A stretch of 64,000 bases of DNA, taken from Sva-07 sp963774765 (GTDB lineage Bacteria > Actinomycetota > Acidimicrobiia > Acidimicrobiales > Ilumatobacteraceae). Each line of letters opens with the position of its first letter. Position 1 is the first letter of the stretch. The DNA lies in the NCBI GenBank assembly GCA_963774765.1, contig CAVZGP010000031.1, positions 372,001 to 436,000 of the forward strand, in the 5' to 3' direction. Position numbers and translations under genes: made by a program. The notes beneath the pieces are model-generated. The model saw nothing but the letters and a program-made list of their open reading frames with translations, was not told the origin of the DNA and ran no database searches. This document shows positions 8,438 to 16,242 of the stretch, piece after piece.

Positions 8438-8466
8438 AGTAAATACCCCGCATAACCCCTGGTCAA
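8438..8466 (-). promoter_or_regulatory. Leftward promoter for the candidate structured RNA
   Basis: On the minus strand TTGACC (8466-8461) is followed after 17 bp by TTTACT (8443-8438), a good -35 and a fair -10. It lies in an unusually AT-rich pocket (8440-8500) with repeated ATACCCC, ATAACCCC, TTATCCCC and GTTACCCC words that may be operator sites. Transcription would start near 8431 and run left. Confidence 0.5.
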
Positions 8467-8636
8467 GAGGTATTTTCAAATTCACAGGGTTATCCCCGAA
8501 ACTTTCTCGTTACCCCCAGGATTCTGACCATCGTCCACCCATTGCCCACCGTTCATACACAGCGATGTACACAGATCGACGACCTCGCCCGCTCGGTGAT
8601 TGCATCCGCGGCCTGGAGCGGGTTCAATGGTGCCCG

Positions 8637-8681
8637 ATGACGAACGACTCGCTTGCCGCCATCATCATCATCATTCCGTAG
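8637..8681 (+). CDS. Isoleucine-rich leader peptide of the cimA attenuator
   Basis: A 14-codon frame encoding MTNDSLAAIIIIIP and TAG. It contains five Ile codons in a row (four ATC, then ATT, at 8661-8675). A GGAG lies about 14-18 bases upstream of the ATG. The stop is directly followed by two hairpins and then cimA. Leader peptides rich in the end-product amino acid sense charged tRNA by ribosome stalling; the codon run here is only isoleucine, which matches citramalate synthase, the first step of the pyruvate route to isoleucine. This is seen directly in sequence; the regulatory behaviour is inference. Confidence 0.85.
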   Translation: MTNDSLAAIIIIIP

Positions 8682-8729
8682 AACACGTGGCGCCCCCACG
8701 TGTTCGTCGAGCCGCCCTCCGGGCGGCTC
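8681..8729 (+). promoter_or_regulatory. Attenuator hairpins between leader peptide and cimA
   Basis: Hairpin 1: GAACACGTGG (8681-8690) pairs with CCACGTGTTC (8696-8705); its left arm begins at the last base of the leader stop codon, so a ribosome stalled on the Ile codons would mask it. Hairpin 2: GAGCCGCCC (8709-8717) pairs with GGGCGGCTC (8721-8729) across TCC and is followed by TCTTTCAGTT, a terminator-like end. I could not identify an antiterminator pairing by eye, so the switching mechanism is unresolved. The cimA start is 22 bp further on. Confidence 0.75.
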
Positions 8730-8750
8730 TTTCAGTTCTCGGGAGCATTC

Positions 8751-10358
8751 ATGCGAAACGTCGAGATCTTCGACACCACATTGCGAGACGGCCTCCAGGT
8801 GGAGGGAGTCTCGGCCACGGTCGACGACAAGCTGCGCATCGCCGAGCAACTCGATCTGCTCGGCGTCCATTTCATCGAGGGTGGTTGGCCTGGCGCGAAC
8901 CCGAAGGACATCGAGTTCTTCGCCCGGGCGCAGCACGAGTTGGCTCTCACGACCTCGACACTCGTCGCGTTCGGCTCGACGCGACGTCCCCGCGGCAAGG
9001 TCGACGACGATGCCACGCTGCGCAACCTGATCGAGGCCAACACGTCGGCGGTCTGCATCGTGGCGAAGAGCTCCGAGTACCAGGTGGTCGAAGCGCTGCA
9101 GACCACGCTCGACGAGGGTGCGGCGATGATCGCCGACTCGGTCGAGTACCTCAAGGGGCAGGGCCGCATGGTGCTCGTCGATCTCGAGCACTTCTTCGAT
9201 GGCTACAAGGCGAACCCCGAGTTCTCGTTGCGGGCGATCGAGGCCGCCGTGGTCAACGGCGCGAGTCACCTCGTTCTCTGTGACACCAACGGGGGCACCC
9301 TGCCGAGCGAGGTCCACCGCATCGTCGCCGATGTCAAGGCGCACGTCGGCGACGACGCGATCATCGGCATCCACTGTCACGACGACACCGGATGTGCGGT
9401 TGCCAACTCGATGGCCGCAGTCGAGGCGGGCGCCGGCCACGTGCAGGGCACCCTCAACGGCCTCGGCGAGCGCACGGGCAACACCAACCTCACCACGGTG
9501 ATTCCGAACCTGCAGCTGAAGCTCGGATACACCTGCCTGCCCGAGGGGCGCATCGAGCGGCTCACCGCGGTGAGCCATCACGTTGCCGAGACACTCAACC
9601 GCGCGGTCAACCCGCAGGCGCCATACGTCGGTTCGTCGGCATTCGCCCACAAGGCCGGTCTCCACGTGTCGGCGATCGTGCGAGCCAAGGATGCCTACGA
9701 ACACGTCAATCCCGAACTGGTCGGCAACGGCACACGGTTCGTCGTGTCGGAGATGGCGGGTCGCGCAACGATCCAGATGAAGGCAGACGAGATCGGCGTC
9801 GAACTCGACGGCGCGCAGATCAACGAGGTGATCGATGATCTGAAGCGGCTCGAACACGAGGGCTACCACTTCGAAGCAGCGGACGCGTCGCTCGAGCTGT
9901 TGATGCGTCGAGCCGCAGGTCAGGTGCGCGAGTTCTTCCGCGTCGAGTCGATGCGGGTGATCACCGACGAGCTGCCTGGCGGTGAGTTCTCGACCGAGGC
10001 GACGGTCAAGGTGTGGGTCGGCGACGGCGACGACGCCGAACGACGCGTGTGGGTTGCCGAGGGAAATGGTCCCGTGAATGCGATCGACACGGCACTGCGC
10101 AAGGCGGTCGGCACGATGCTGCCGGAGCTGGCCGACATCCACCTCACCGACTACAAGGTGCGCATCCTCGACGGCGCGAGCGCTACGGGTTCGACCACGC
10201 GGGTTCTGCTGTCGGCCACCGACGGTGAGCGTGACTGGACGACGATCGGCGTCAGCCCCAACATCATCGAGGCGTCGTGGCGGGCGCTGGAGGACAGCCT
10301 CGTGTACGGCCTGCTGCATCGGTCGCTGGGTGCTGGCGGCCAGTCGGCCGCCGACTGA
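8751..10358 (+). CDS. cimA: (R)-citramalate synthase
   Basis: CimA condenses pyruvate and acetyl-CoA to citramalate, the entry to isoleucine by the threonine-independent route. The 535-aa product has an HMGL-like barrel: FDTTLRDGLQVEG at residues 7-19 (catalytic Arg and metal Asp), FIEGGWPGANPKD, the metal-binding IHCHDDTG, and NGLGERTGNTNL. A C-terminal LeuA-type allosteric domain (about 400-530) follows, with FRVESMRVITDE and VGVSPNIIEASW-like text. Isopropylmalate and homocitrate synthases are relatives; the Ile-only leader peptide upstream argues for citramalate synthase. The start ATG 8751 follows GGGAG at six-base spacing. Confidence 0.9.
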   Translation: MRNVEIFDTTLRDGLQVEGVSATVDDKLRIAEQLDLLGVHFIEGGWPGANPKDIEFFARAQHELALTTSTLVAFGSTRRPRGKVDDDATLRNLIEANTSAVCIVAKSSEYQVVEALQTTLDEGAAMIADSVEYLKGQGRMVLVDLEHFFDGYKANPEFSLRAIEAAVVNGASHLVLCDTNGGTLPSEVHRIVADVKAHVGDDAIIGIHCHDDTGCAVANSMAAVEAGAGHVQGTLNGLGERTGNTNLTTVIPNLQLKLGYTCLPEGRIERLTAVSHHVAETLNRAVNPQAPYVGSSAFAHKAGLHVSAIVRAKDAYEHVNPELVGNGTRFVVSEMAGRATIQMKADEIGVELDGAQINEVIDDLKRLEHEGYHFEAADASLELLMRRAAGQVREFFRVESMRVITDELPGGEFSTEATVKVWVGDGDDAERRVWVAEGNGPVNAIDTALRKAVGTMLPELADIHLTDYKVRILDGASATGSTTRVLLSATDGERDWTTIGVSPNIIEASWRALEDSLVYGLLHRSLGAGGQSAAD

Positions 10359-10372
10359 TAGAAAGAACAGCG

Positions 10373-10897
10373 ATGGCCGCTCCCAGATTCAGCCCGGTGT
10401 CCCCAACCGATCGCCCTCGCTCGTACGCGTCTCCCGATCACGTCCCCGAGTCGTGGAGGCCGGACCGCCCGGGCGACATCGAGGGCTTCCAGCCCGCGGG
10501 ACCACGTCTCGGCGAACCGGGGCCCGACCAGGGATTCGCGCTGCGCATCGCTGCCCAGCTGCGTCCGAAGTTGCAGCTGCAGCCGGGCGAGCACGTCGAC
10601 GACGCGATCCGCGGCTGTCTCGGCGTCGCGTTGCGGCGAGCGTCGATGTTCTCGCGAGCGCCGGTCGTGCACGATCTCACCGTCGCGTTCACCATCTGGG
10701 GCTTCTACGACCCCAATCCACCCACCGAGCTGCTCGCGCTGCGCCGCGCGATGTTCGAAGGCCTTCGTCTGATCGGGCACCACTACATGGAGGCAAGGGC
10801 AGTCGCCGACCTCCCACCCGACGCCACGCTGCGACTCACTCCGTCGCAGGTCGCCGACGCGTACCCGGCCGACTGGCGCACCCTCGTCGGCGCCTGA
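10373..10897 (+). CDS. Conserved hypothetical protein
   Basis: A 174-aa soluble protein I do not recognise. The N-terminal 60 residues are Pro/Arg/Asp-rich and probably disordered. A compact region follows from about 55 (FALRIAAQLRPKL, ALRRASMFSRAP, DLTVAFTIWGFYD) to 140, with alternating helices and a HHYMEARAVADLP segment. It has no signal peptide or membrane segment. It begins 14 bp after cimA and ends 15 bp before the glycosylase, so it is likely in the cimA transcript. Function unknown. Confidence 0.7.
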   Translation: MAAPRFSPVSPTDRPRSYASPDHVPESWRPDRPGDIEGFQPAGPRLGEPGPDQGFALRIAAQLRPKLQLQPGEHVDDAIRGCLGVALRRASMFSRAPVVHDLTVAFTIWGFYDPNPPTELLALRRAMFEGLRLIGHHYMEARAVADLPPDATLRLTPSQVADAYPADWRTLVGA

Positions 10898-10912
10898 GCG
10901 CCAGCGGCCGTC

Positions 10913-11833
10913 GTGACCGCACACCGAGTCCTGCAGACCGGTCACATCGATCTGCGGGCGACGATGAAGCCGCTCGGCGTGTTCGCTCGCGATCCGACCT
11001 CCCGATGGACGGCGACCAGTTTCACCAAGGCGGTGCTCACCCCCGAGGGGTCAGGCACGATGCGTTTGACCTGGCACGGCGGTGGCTCGACCACGGCCGA
11101 GGCGTGGGGGAGCGGCGCCGGCTGGCTCGTCGAACGTGCACCGCACTGGGTTGGCCTCCACGACGATGTCGCGGGATTCGACCCCGCACTGCACCCGACG
11201 ATCGCCGCCTGGACCCGCCGACATCCGGGCATCAGATTGCCGGCCGCCGGCGTCATCTGGCAGGAGCTGCTGCTCGTCCTGCTCGGTCAGCGTGTGACCA
11301 CCGAGGAAGCGCTCAAGAGTTGGACACGAATCGTGTACGCCTGGGGAGAACCGGCACCTGGACAGTGTGAGCTGCGCCTGCCTCCGACCCCGGAGGTCGT
11401 CGCGTCGAAGACCTACGTCGACTTCCATCGATTCAACGTCGAACGCCGCCGCGCCGAAGCGATCCTCCTCGCTGCTCGCAGGGCGAAGCGCTTGGAGGAA
11501 GCAGCAGTGATGGAACCAGCAGACGCGAGAGTCCGGCTGTCGGCGCTGCCCGGTCTCGGGCAGTGGACGGCGACATCGGTGATCACTGCCACCCACGGCG
11601 ACCCCGACACGATCGTGCTGCGTGACTACGGCCTCCCGACGATGGTCAACTACGCGTTCACCGGTGACGCACGGCGAGTGCCGGCCGACGAAGGCGGCGA
11701 TGAGATCATGTGTCGGCACCTGGCCCCGTGGGCCGGGCACCGCCAACGCATCGTCCGGCTGCTGTACACCGTGGGCGTGTCGCCTCCGCGACGTGGAGCG
11801 CGTTCGTTCAACCCGGACATCCGCCGTCTCTGA
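10913..11833 (+). CDS. AlkA-like DNA-3-methyladenine glycosylase (HhH-GPD superfamily)
   Basis: Base-excision repair glycosylase of 306 aa that would remove alkylated bases. The core shows VIWQELLLVLLGQRVTTEEA (the family's Q-Q-[IV]-S-like helix) at about 114-133. The helix-hairpin-helix LSALPGLGQWTATS is at 209-222, and the catalytic Asp is D238 in DTIVLRDYGLP. The N-terminal 100 residues form the AlkA-type mixed domain. The start is GTG 10913; ATG 10964 is a possible shorter start. It lacks the Fe-S cysteines of MutY/Nth. The substrate range is not predictable. Confidence 0.82.
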   Translation: MTAHRVLQTGHIDLRATMKPLGVFARDPTSRWTATSFTKAVLTPEGSGTMRLTWHGGGSTTAEAWGSGAGWLVERAPHWVGLHDDVAGFDPALHPTIAAWTRRHPGIRLPAAGVIWQELLLVLLGQRVTTEEALKSWTRIVYAWGEPAPGQCELRLPPTPEVVASKTYVDFHRFNVERRRAEAILLAARRAKRLEEAAVMEPADARVRLSALPGLGQWTATSVITATHGDPDTIVLRDYGLPTMVNYAFTGDARRVPADEGGDEIMCRHLAPWAGHRQRIVRLLYTVGVSPPRRGARSFNPDIRRL

Positions 11834-11888
11834 GCGGCACCGAAGTGGCACGACATTGCATCTGGTGGAGGGTGCGCGACACTGTGGT

Positions 11889-13073
11889 GTGGAACGAAGG
11901 CGCCGACGGACCGCGAGACGGGTGACGCTCGCTGCGGTCGTGCTCGGGCTCCTGCTCGGGGCCGGAGCGCTGGCCGGGGGCGCACGATCGGCCACCGCAA
12001 CCGTCGGCACACGCCCGCAGATCTGCCTCCCGGGCTCGGCGCCCGCCGACCTCGATCGGCTGTTCGCGTCCGAGCCGGGCGGCGTCGTCGGCGCCGACTA
12101 TCAACGTGCGGTTCCATTGCCCGACGGCAGAGTGCTGTGGACGTTCCAGGACGCCGACGTGCGACTCCCCGGCGGCGGCACGCGCCACGTCCACAACATC
12201 GGGATGGTGCAGGACGGAGCCTGCTTCAGTGCGCTGATCGGCGGAACGGTCGACGACCCCCAGCCATGGCTGTTCGCCGCCGACACGACGCCGTTCTTCC
12301 ACTGGTACTGGCCGCTCGGGGCCGAGGTCGGGTCCGATGGACAGCTGTACGTGTTCGCCGCCGAGATGTACGAACGGGGGCCCGGCTATCTGACTCGTGC
12401 CGAACCGGTGTCCACCGTCGTGGCGGTCGTCGATTCCAGCACCTTCGAACATCGCGCGACGACCCGTCCGGGTGATGCGTCGGCCTCGTTGTACGGCTTC
12501 TCGATCGAGTCCGACAGCGCCTGGACCTACCTCTTCGCCCAGTGCCACCGCCAGTTCGGCTTCGACCCGTACATCTACGTCGTCGCCCACGACATGGCCT
12601 GCGCACCGCGGGTCACCGTTGCCCGTGTGCCCCGAGGCCAACTGCTCGCCACGCCGTCGTACTGGACCGGCCACGGATGGAGTGCGAACCCTGCGGCCGC
12701 GGTACCGATCCTCGACACGAGCCGCATGGTCAATGCCAGTCAGTTCACGGTCGTGAACGGCCAGTGGATGGCGATCACGAAGGTCGGCGATTGGTGGGGT
12801 GACCTGATCGTCGTCGAAAGCGCCGTGCGTGCGGTTGGCCCCTACACGGTCGTTGCTGCATGGTCGCCCGCACCGAAGTGCGCGGTCCACTGCAACACCT
12901 ACTTCGCGAGTTGGATCCCGACGGCGGCGCCAGGCCAACTCGTCTATGGGTTGTCGCACAATCGTTGGGACGGCATCGCCACCGAGGTGTACCGACCGAC
13001 GTTCGGAGTGGTCGGAGCTCCTGCTCCACAGCTTCGCGAGGCCGATCGCTGCTCACTCGGCTACTGCGGGTGA
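11889..13073 (+). CDS. Secreted protein, DUF4185/DUF5005-like beta-propeller
   Basis: A 394-aa exported protein. GTG 11889 gives a classic signal sequence: Arg-rich n-region, a Leu/Ala/Gly hydrophobic core, and an ATA-like cleavage site near residue 35. The mature part has repeated beta-strand blades (PLPDGRVLWTFQDADV, LYGFSIESDSAWTYLF, FTVVNGQWMAITKVGDWW, VYGLSHN). This resembles the DUF4185/DUF5005 propellers seen in secreted glycan-active or carbohydrate-binding proteins. Six Cys residues suggest disulfides. No catalytic residues can be named. It stands alone after the glycosylase. Confidence 0.65.
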   Translation: MERRRRRTARRVTLAAVVLGLLLGAGALAGGARSATATVGTRPQICLPGSAPADLDRLFASEPGGVVGADYQRAVPLPDGRVLWTFQDADVRLPGGGTRHVHNIGMVQDGACFSALIGGTVDDPQPWLFAADTTPFFHWYWPLGAEVGSDGQLYVFAAEMYERGPGYLTRAEPVSTVVAVVDSSTFEHRATTRPGDASASLYGFSIESDSAWTYLFAQCHRQFGFDPYIYVVAHDMACAPRVTVARVPRGQLLATPSYWTGHGWSANPAAAVPILDTSRMVNASQFTVVNGQWMAITKVGDWWGDLIVVESAVRAVGPYTVVAAWSPAPKCAVHCNTYFASWIPTAAPGQLVYGLSHNRWDGIATEVYRPTFGVVGAPAPQLREADRCSLGYCG

Positions 13074-13212
13074 ACCCGACGACGAGCGTCGATCTCGCCG
13101 TGCCCTTCGATGCGTCGACACACCCGCATCGGCGGCACAAACCCTTTCGCGAACCTCCAACGAGACGTCACCCCCGAAGTGGCTGCGGCGGCGCTGCAAG
13201 CCATGTGGTGAA

Positions 13213-13244
13213 TTGCAGCAGGGGTCAGACCCCAGATGTAACAC
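13213..13244. repeat. GGGGTC-A-GACCCC repeat fragment, family 2
   Basis: GGGGTC (13221-13226) and GACCCC (13228-13233) form a short palindrome within TTGCAGCAGGGGTC, followed by CCAGATGTAACAC (13232-13244). The latter 13-mer recurs exactly at 17676-17688. It is related to the longer hairpins at 16151 and 23793, and lies just upstream of the merR promoter. Confidence 0.55.
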
Positions 13245-13250
13245 GTGCGT

Positions 13251-13278
13251 ACAACCTTGTAGCCGACTAGAAGGTTGT
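13251..13278 (+). promoter_or_regulatory. MerR-type operator of the copper operon
   Basis: ACAACCTT (13251-13258) and AAGGTTGT (13271-13278) form a perfect 8-bp inverted repeat with a 12-bp spacer, ending 17 bp before the merR start. A TTGTAG / ATAGCC pair at 13257 and 13282 with a long 19-bp spacer fits the over-spaced promoters that MerR proteins untwist. The ACCTT...AAGGT core is the usual MerR-family half-site. Confidence 0.75.
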
Positions 13279-13295
13279 TCGATAGCCTGACCGAC

Positions 13296-13688
13296 ATGCG
13301 CATCGGTGCACTCGCGGAGATGTCGGGGCTCAGCAGCCAGACGATCCGCTACTACGAGTCGATCGACCTGCTGCCCGAGCCCGATCGGACGCCGGCGGGC
13401 TACCGCGACTACACCGCTGACGTCGCCGAACGGCTTCGATTCATCCGTGATTCCCAGGCATGTGGCCTCACACTCGACGAGGTGCAGGCGCTGCTGTCGA
13501 TGAAGGACGCGGGCCTCGCCACGTGCGAGCACACGCGGTCGTTCCTCGAGCGGCACATCGCCGACATCGATGGCCAGATCGAGCGACTACGCGTGGCGCG
13601 CGCCGAGATGGTCGACCTGGCAACACGCGCCGGCGGCCTCGACCCGGCGAACTGCACGAACCCCAACCGTTGCCAGGTGATCGCGTGA
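13296..13688 (+). CDS. MerR-family metal-responsive regulator (CueR/ZntR-like)
   Basis: A 130-aa dimeric metal sensor. The winged helix (MRIGALAEMSGLSSQTIRYY) occupies residues 1-70, then a long dimerisation helix 80-115. Metal-ligand candidates are Cys77 (in ATCEHT), Cys120 and Cys126 (NCTNPNRCQ). In classical family rules Cu(I) sensors carry Ser at 77 while Zn/Cd/Hg/Pb sensors carry Cys, so Cys77 is unexpected beside a copper ATPase. The stop overlaps the copA start by one base (TGATG). Autoregulation through the palindrome at 13251 is likely. Confidence 0.88.
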   Translation: MRIGALAEMSGLSSQTIRYYESIDLLPEPDRTPAGYRDYTADVAERLRFIRDSQACGLTLDEVQALLSMKDAGLATCEHTRSFLERHIADIDGQIERLRVARAEMVDLATRAGGLDPANCTNPNRCQVIA

Positions 13689-15958
13689 TGACCGCGCTGA
13701 GTTCCGAGACAGGGTCGACCACTGTGCGGTCTGACATCGCCATCGAAGGCATGACGTGTGCCGCCTGCGCGAACCGGATCCAACGGGGCCTCACGAAGCT
13801 CGACGGTGTCGACGAGGTCAGGGTGAACTTCGCCAACGGTCGCGCGACCGTGTTGCATCGCGGCGCGGCCGAAGCCGACATGCGCGCCGTCGTCGAGCGC
13901 CTCGGATACACCGCGCCGGTCAAGGCCGATCACGATGCGGCCGAGCGCCGACGCGAAGCCGACCTCCGACGTCGATGGATCGTCGCCGTCATCCTCGGCG
14001 TCCCGGTGGTGCTGCTGTCGATGGTGCCGGCGCTGCAGTTCGACGGCTGGGAGTGGGTGGTGGCGGTCCTTGCCACACCGATCGTGTTCTGGTGCGGCTG
14101 GGGGTTCCACCGAGCCGCCTGGATGAACCTCCACCACGGGTCGACCACCATGGACACGCTCGTGTCGATGGGCACCTTGTCGGCGTGGACCTGGTCGACC
14201 GTGCTGCTCGTCGGCAGTATCGGCGACGAGTCGTCGGACATGGCAGACATGGGGTCGATGTCGATGACCGACAGCAGCGGCATGCACGTGTACTACGAGA
14301 CCGGTGCCGTGATCGTGACGCTGATCCTGATCGGCAAGTGGTTGGAGATTCGAGCGAAGCGACGCTCCGGTGATGCCATCCGCGCTCTCGCCGACCTCGG
14401 TGTGCGCTCGGCCCGCCTCGAGGACGGCTCGGAGATCCCGCTCGAGCAACTCACCGTGGGCACCAGATTCCTGGTGCGTCCCGGTGAGAAGATCGCGACC
14501 GACGGCATCGTGGTCGAGGGGCTGTCCAGCGTTGACGCCTCGATGGTGACGGGCGAGCCGATGCCCGTGGAAGTCGGCCCGGGCGACGAGGTGATCGGTG
14601 CCACGGTCAACGCCAACGGCTCACTCGTGGTCGAGGCGGTCCGCGTCGGCGCCGACACCGCCCTCGCCCAGATCATCCGTCTCGTGGACGAGGCGCAGGG
14701 CAGTCGTGCCGATGTTCAACGGCTCGCCGATCGTGTGGCTGCCGTGTTCGTGCCCACGGCGATCGGCATCGCGGCCGTGACGCTGCTCGCCTGGCTGGCG
14801 ATCACCGGCGACGCGAACGACGCGTTCACGGCTGCGGTGGCCGTGTTGATCATCGCTTGTCCGTGCGCGCTGGGGCTGGCGACCCCGCTCGGGATCATGG
14901 TCGGCACCGGCCGGGCCGCGCAGCTCGGCGTGATCATCAAGGGTGGGGAGGTTCTCGAGGACACCCGGCGGATCGACACCATCGTGCTCGACAAGACCGG
15001 GACGGTCACCGAGGGCCGCATGAGTCTGGTCGACGTGGTTTCCCCCGATTCGTCGGCCGAACTGATGCTCGGGCTGGCCGGCGCAGTCGAAGCGCGATCG
15101 GAGCATCCGATCGCGAGGTCGGTCGCCGACGCGGCGCTGCAACGCGGGGCGTTGCCGGGTCCTGTCGAGGCGTTCGCGAACCGTCCAGGGTTCGGCGTCA
15201 TCGCCCAGGTCGATGGCGTCGAGGTCCGTGTCGGCCGTCGCCAGTTGTTCGACAACGTGCCAGCGGCCGTCGAGCGTGCTGCCGCCACCGCCGAGCGCGC
15301 CGGGAACACCGCGGTGTTCAGCGGTCGCGCTGGTGTGGCCGAGGCGGTGCTGGTCGTCGCCGACACCGTGAAGTCGACGTCGCGCGAGGCGGTGGCCGCG
15401 TTCCACGATCTCGGTCTCACGGTCACGCTGCTCACGGGCGACAACGATCGCAGCGCCCGCTCGGTCGGCAACGCGGTCGGCGTCGACACCGTGATCTCCG
15501 AGGTGCTGCCCGACGCGAAGGCGGCCGAAATCGTACGCCTCCAAGCCGAGGGACGCCGCGTGGCCATGGTCGGCGACGGCATCAACGACGCGCCGGCGCT
15601 GGCGCAAGCCGACCTCGGCATCGCCATCGGGACGGGCACAGATGTCGCGATCGAAGCGTCCGACCTCACGATCGTGTCGGGCGACCTGCGCGCCGCTGCC
15701 GACGCAGTCGCACTGTCGAGGCGGACCCTGGCGACCATCAAGGGCAACCTCTTCTGGGCGTTCGCGTACAACGCGGCGGCGATTCCCCTCGCTGCGTTCG
15801 GGTTCCTGAATCCGATGGTCGCCGCCGCGGCCATGGGTATGTCGTCGCTGTTCGTGGTCACCAACAGCCTGCGACTCCGCCGGTTCCGCGGCTACCGCCG
15901 AAGCACGGATCAGCCGGTCTCCGCCCCACCAACCAGACAACAGGAGCTCGTCGCATGA
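13688..15958 (+). CDS. copA: Copper-exporting P1B-type ATPase
   Basis: A 756-aa Cu(+) efflux pump. An N-terminal heavy-metal-binding domain has GMTCAACANRI at about 21-31. There are eight membrane helices, with a Met/His-rich loop (DMADMGSMSMTDSSGMH) between early helices that could bind copper outside. The transmembrane metal motif is CPC in IACPCALGLATP. Actuator VTGEPMPV, phosphorylation DKTGTVTEG, HP motif SEHPIA and hinge VGDGINDAPAL are all present. The last helices carry FAYNAAAIP and MGMSSLFVVTNSLRLRR, the YN / M-x-x-S-S set diagnostic of the Cu(+) (P1B-1) subgroup. It is coupled to merR upstream and to copZ downstream by overlaps. Confidence 0.93.
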   Translation: MTALSSETGSTTVRSDIAIEGMTCAACANRIQRGLTKLDGVDEVRVNFANGRATVLHRGAAEADMRAVVERLGYTAPVKADHDAAERRREADLRRRWIVAVILGVPVVLLSMVPALQFDGWEWVVAVLATPIVFWCGWGFHRAAWMNLHHGSTTMDTLVSMGTLSAWTWSTVLLVGSIGDESSDMADMGSMSMTDSSGMHVYYETGAVIVTLILIGKWLEIRAKRRSGDAIRALADLGVRSARLEDGSEIPLEQLTVGTRFLVRPGEKIATDGIVVEGLSSVDASMVTGEPMPVEVGPGDEVIGATVNANGSLVVEAVRVGADTALAQIIRLVDEAQGSRADVQRLADRVAAVFVPTAIGIAAVTLLAWLAITGDANDAFTAAVAVLIIACPCALGLATPLGIMVGTGRAAQLGVIIKGGEVLEDTRRIDTIVLDKTGTVTEGRMSLVDVVSPDSSAELMLGLAGAVEARSEHPIARSVADAALQRGALPGPVEAFANRPGFGVIAQVDGVEVRVGRRQLFDNVPAAVERAAATAERAGNTAVFSGRAGVAEAVLVVADTVKSTSREAVAAFHDLGLTVTLLTGDNDRSARSVGNAVGVDTVISEVLPDAKAAEIVRLQAEGRRVAMVGDGINDAPALAQADLGIAIGTGTDVAIEASDLTIVSGDLRAAADAVALSRRTLATIKGNLFWAFAYNAAAIPLAAFGFLNPMVAAAAMGMSSLFVVTNSLRLRRFRGYRRSTDQPVSAPPTRQQELVA

Positions 15959-16152
15959 GCACGACCCACACCTATTCCGTCCCTGGCATCAGCTGCGGTC
16001 ACTGCAAGAGCGCCATCGAAGGCGAGGTGTCAGCAGTCGCCGCTGTCGACTCCGTCGAGGTCGACATCGACGCCAAGTCCGTCACCGTGATCGGCGGCGA
16101 CGATGCGGCCATCCGCGCGGCGATCGATGACGCCGGCTATGAGGTGGCCTGA
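15955..16152 (+). CDS. copZ: Copper chaperone, heavy-metal-associated domain
   Basis: A single-domain HMA protein of 65 aa with the metal site GISCGHCKS (CxxC) near residue 13 and the ferredoxin-like beta-alpha-beta pattern ending AIDDAGYEVA. CopZ proteins hand Cu(+) to the CopA N-terminal domain. The ATG overlaps the copA stop (ATGA), so it is translationally coupled. It ends directly in a 12-bp-stem hairpin. Confidence 0.9.
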   Translation: MSTTHTYSVPGISCGHCKSAIEGEVSAVAAVDSVEVDIDAKSVTVIGGDDAAIRAAIDDAGYEVA

Positions 16153-16183
16153 TTGCACCAGGGGTCTGACGCCTGGTGCAATC
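16151..16183. repeat. GGGGTC-type palindrome, family 2, after copZ
   Basis: GATTGCACCAGG (16151-16162) pairs perfectly with CCTGGTGCAATC (16172-16183) around GGTCTGACG. The left arm starts within the copZ stop codon. No T run follows, so it may end the copper transcript in a U-independent way or be a mobile palindrome. Related copies lie at 13213 and 23793. Confidence 0.75.
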
Positions 16184-16242
16184 GATGGCCGCCAGATCGA
16201 CGCTGGTGATCGAATGGTGTCGTCACCGTGCATGATGTGAGC

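Noticed and set aside
7785..8681. A 298-codon open frame spanning the intergenic region before cimA, and two overlapping minus-strand frames
   Set aside because: Composition is Pro/Arg/Ser-rich with no motif, the frames overlap each other, and the region is better explained by a leader peptide plus a structured RNA. Only the last 14 codons are retained as the leader.
8430..8750. A T-box or other tRNA-sensing riboswitch before cimA
   Set aside because: No T-box sequence (AGGGTGGNACCGCG) is present; the Ile-codon run and hairpins fit a leader-peptide attenuator instead.
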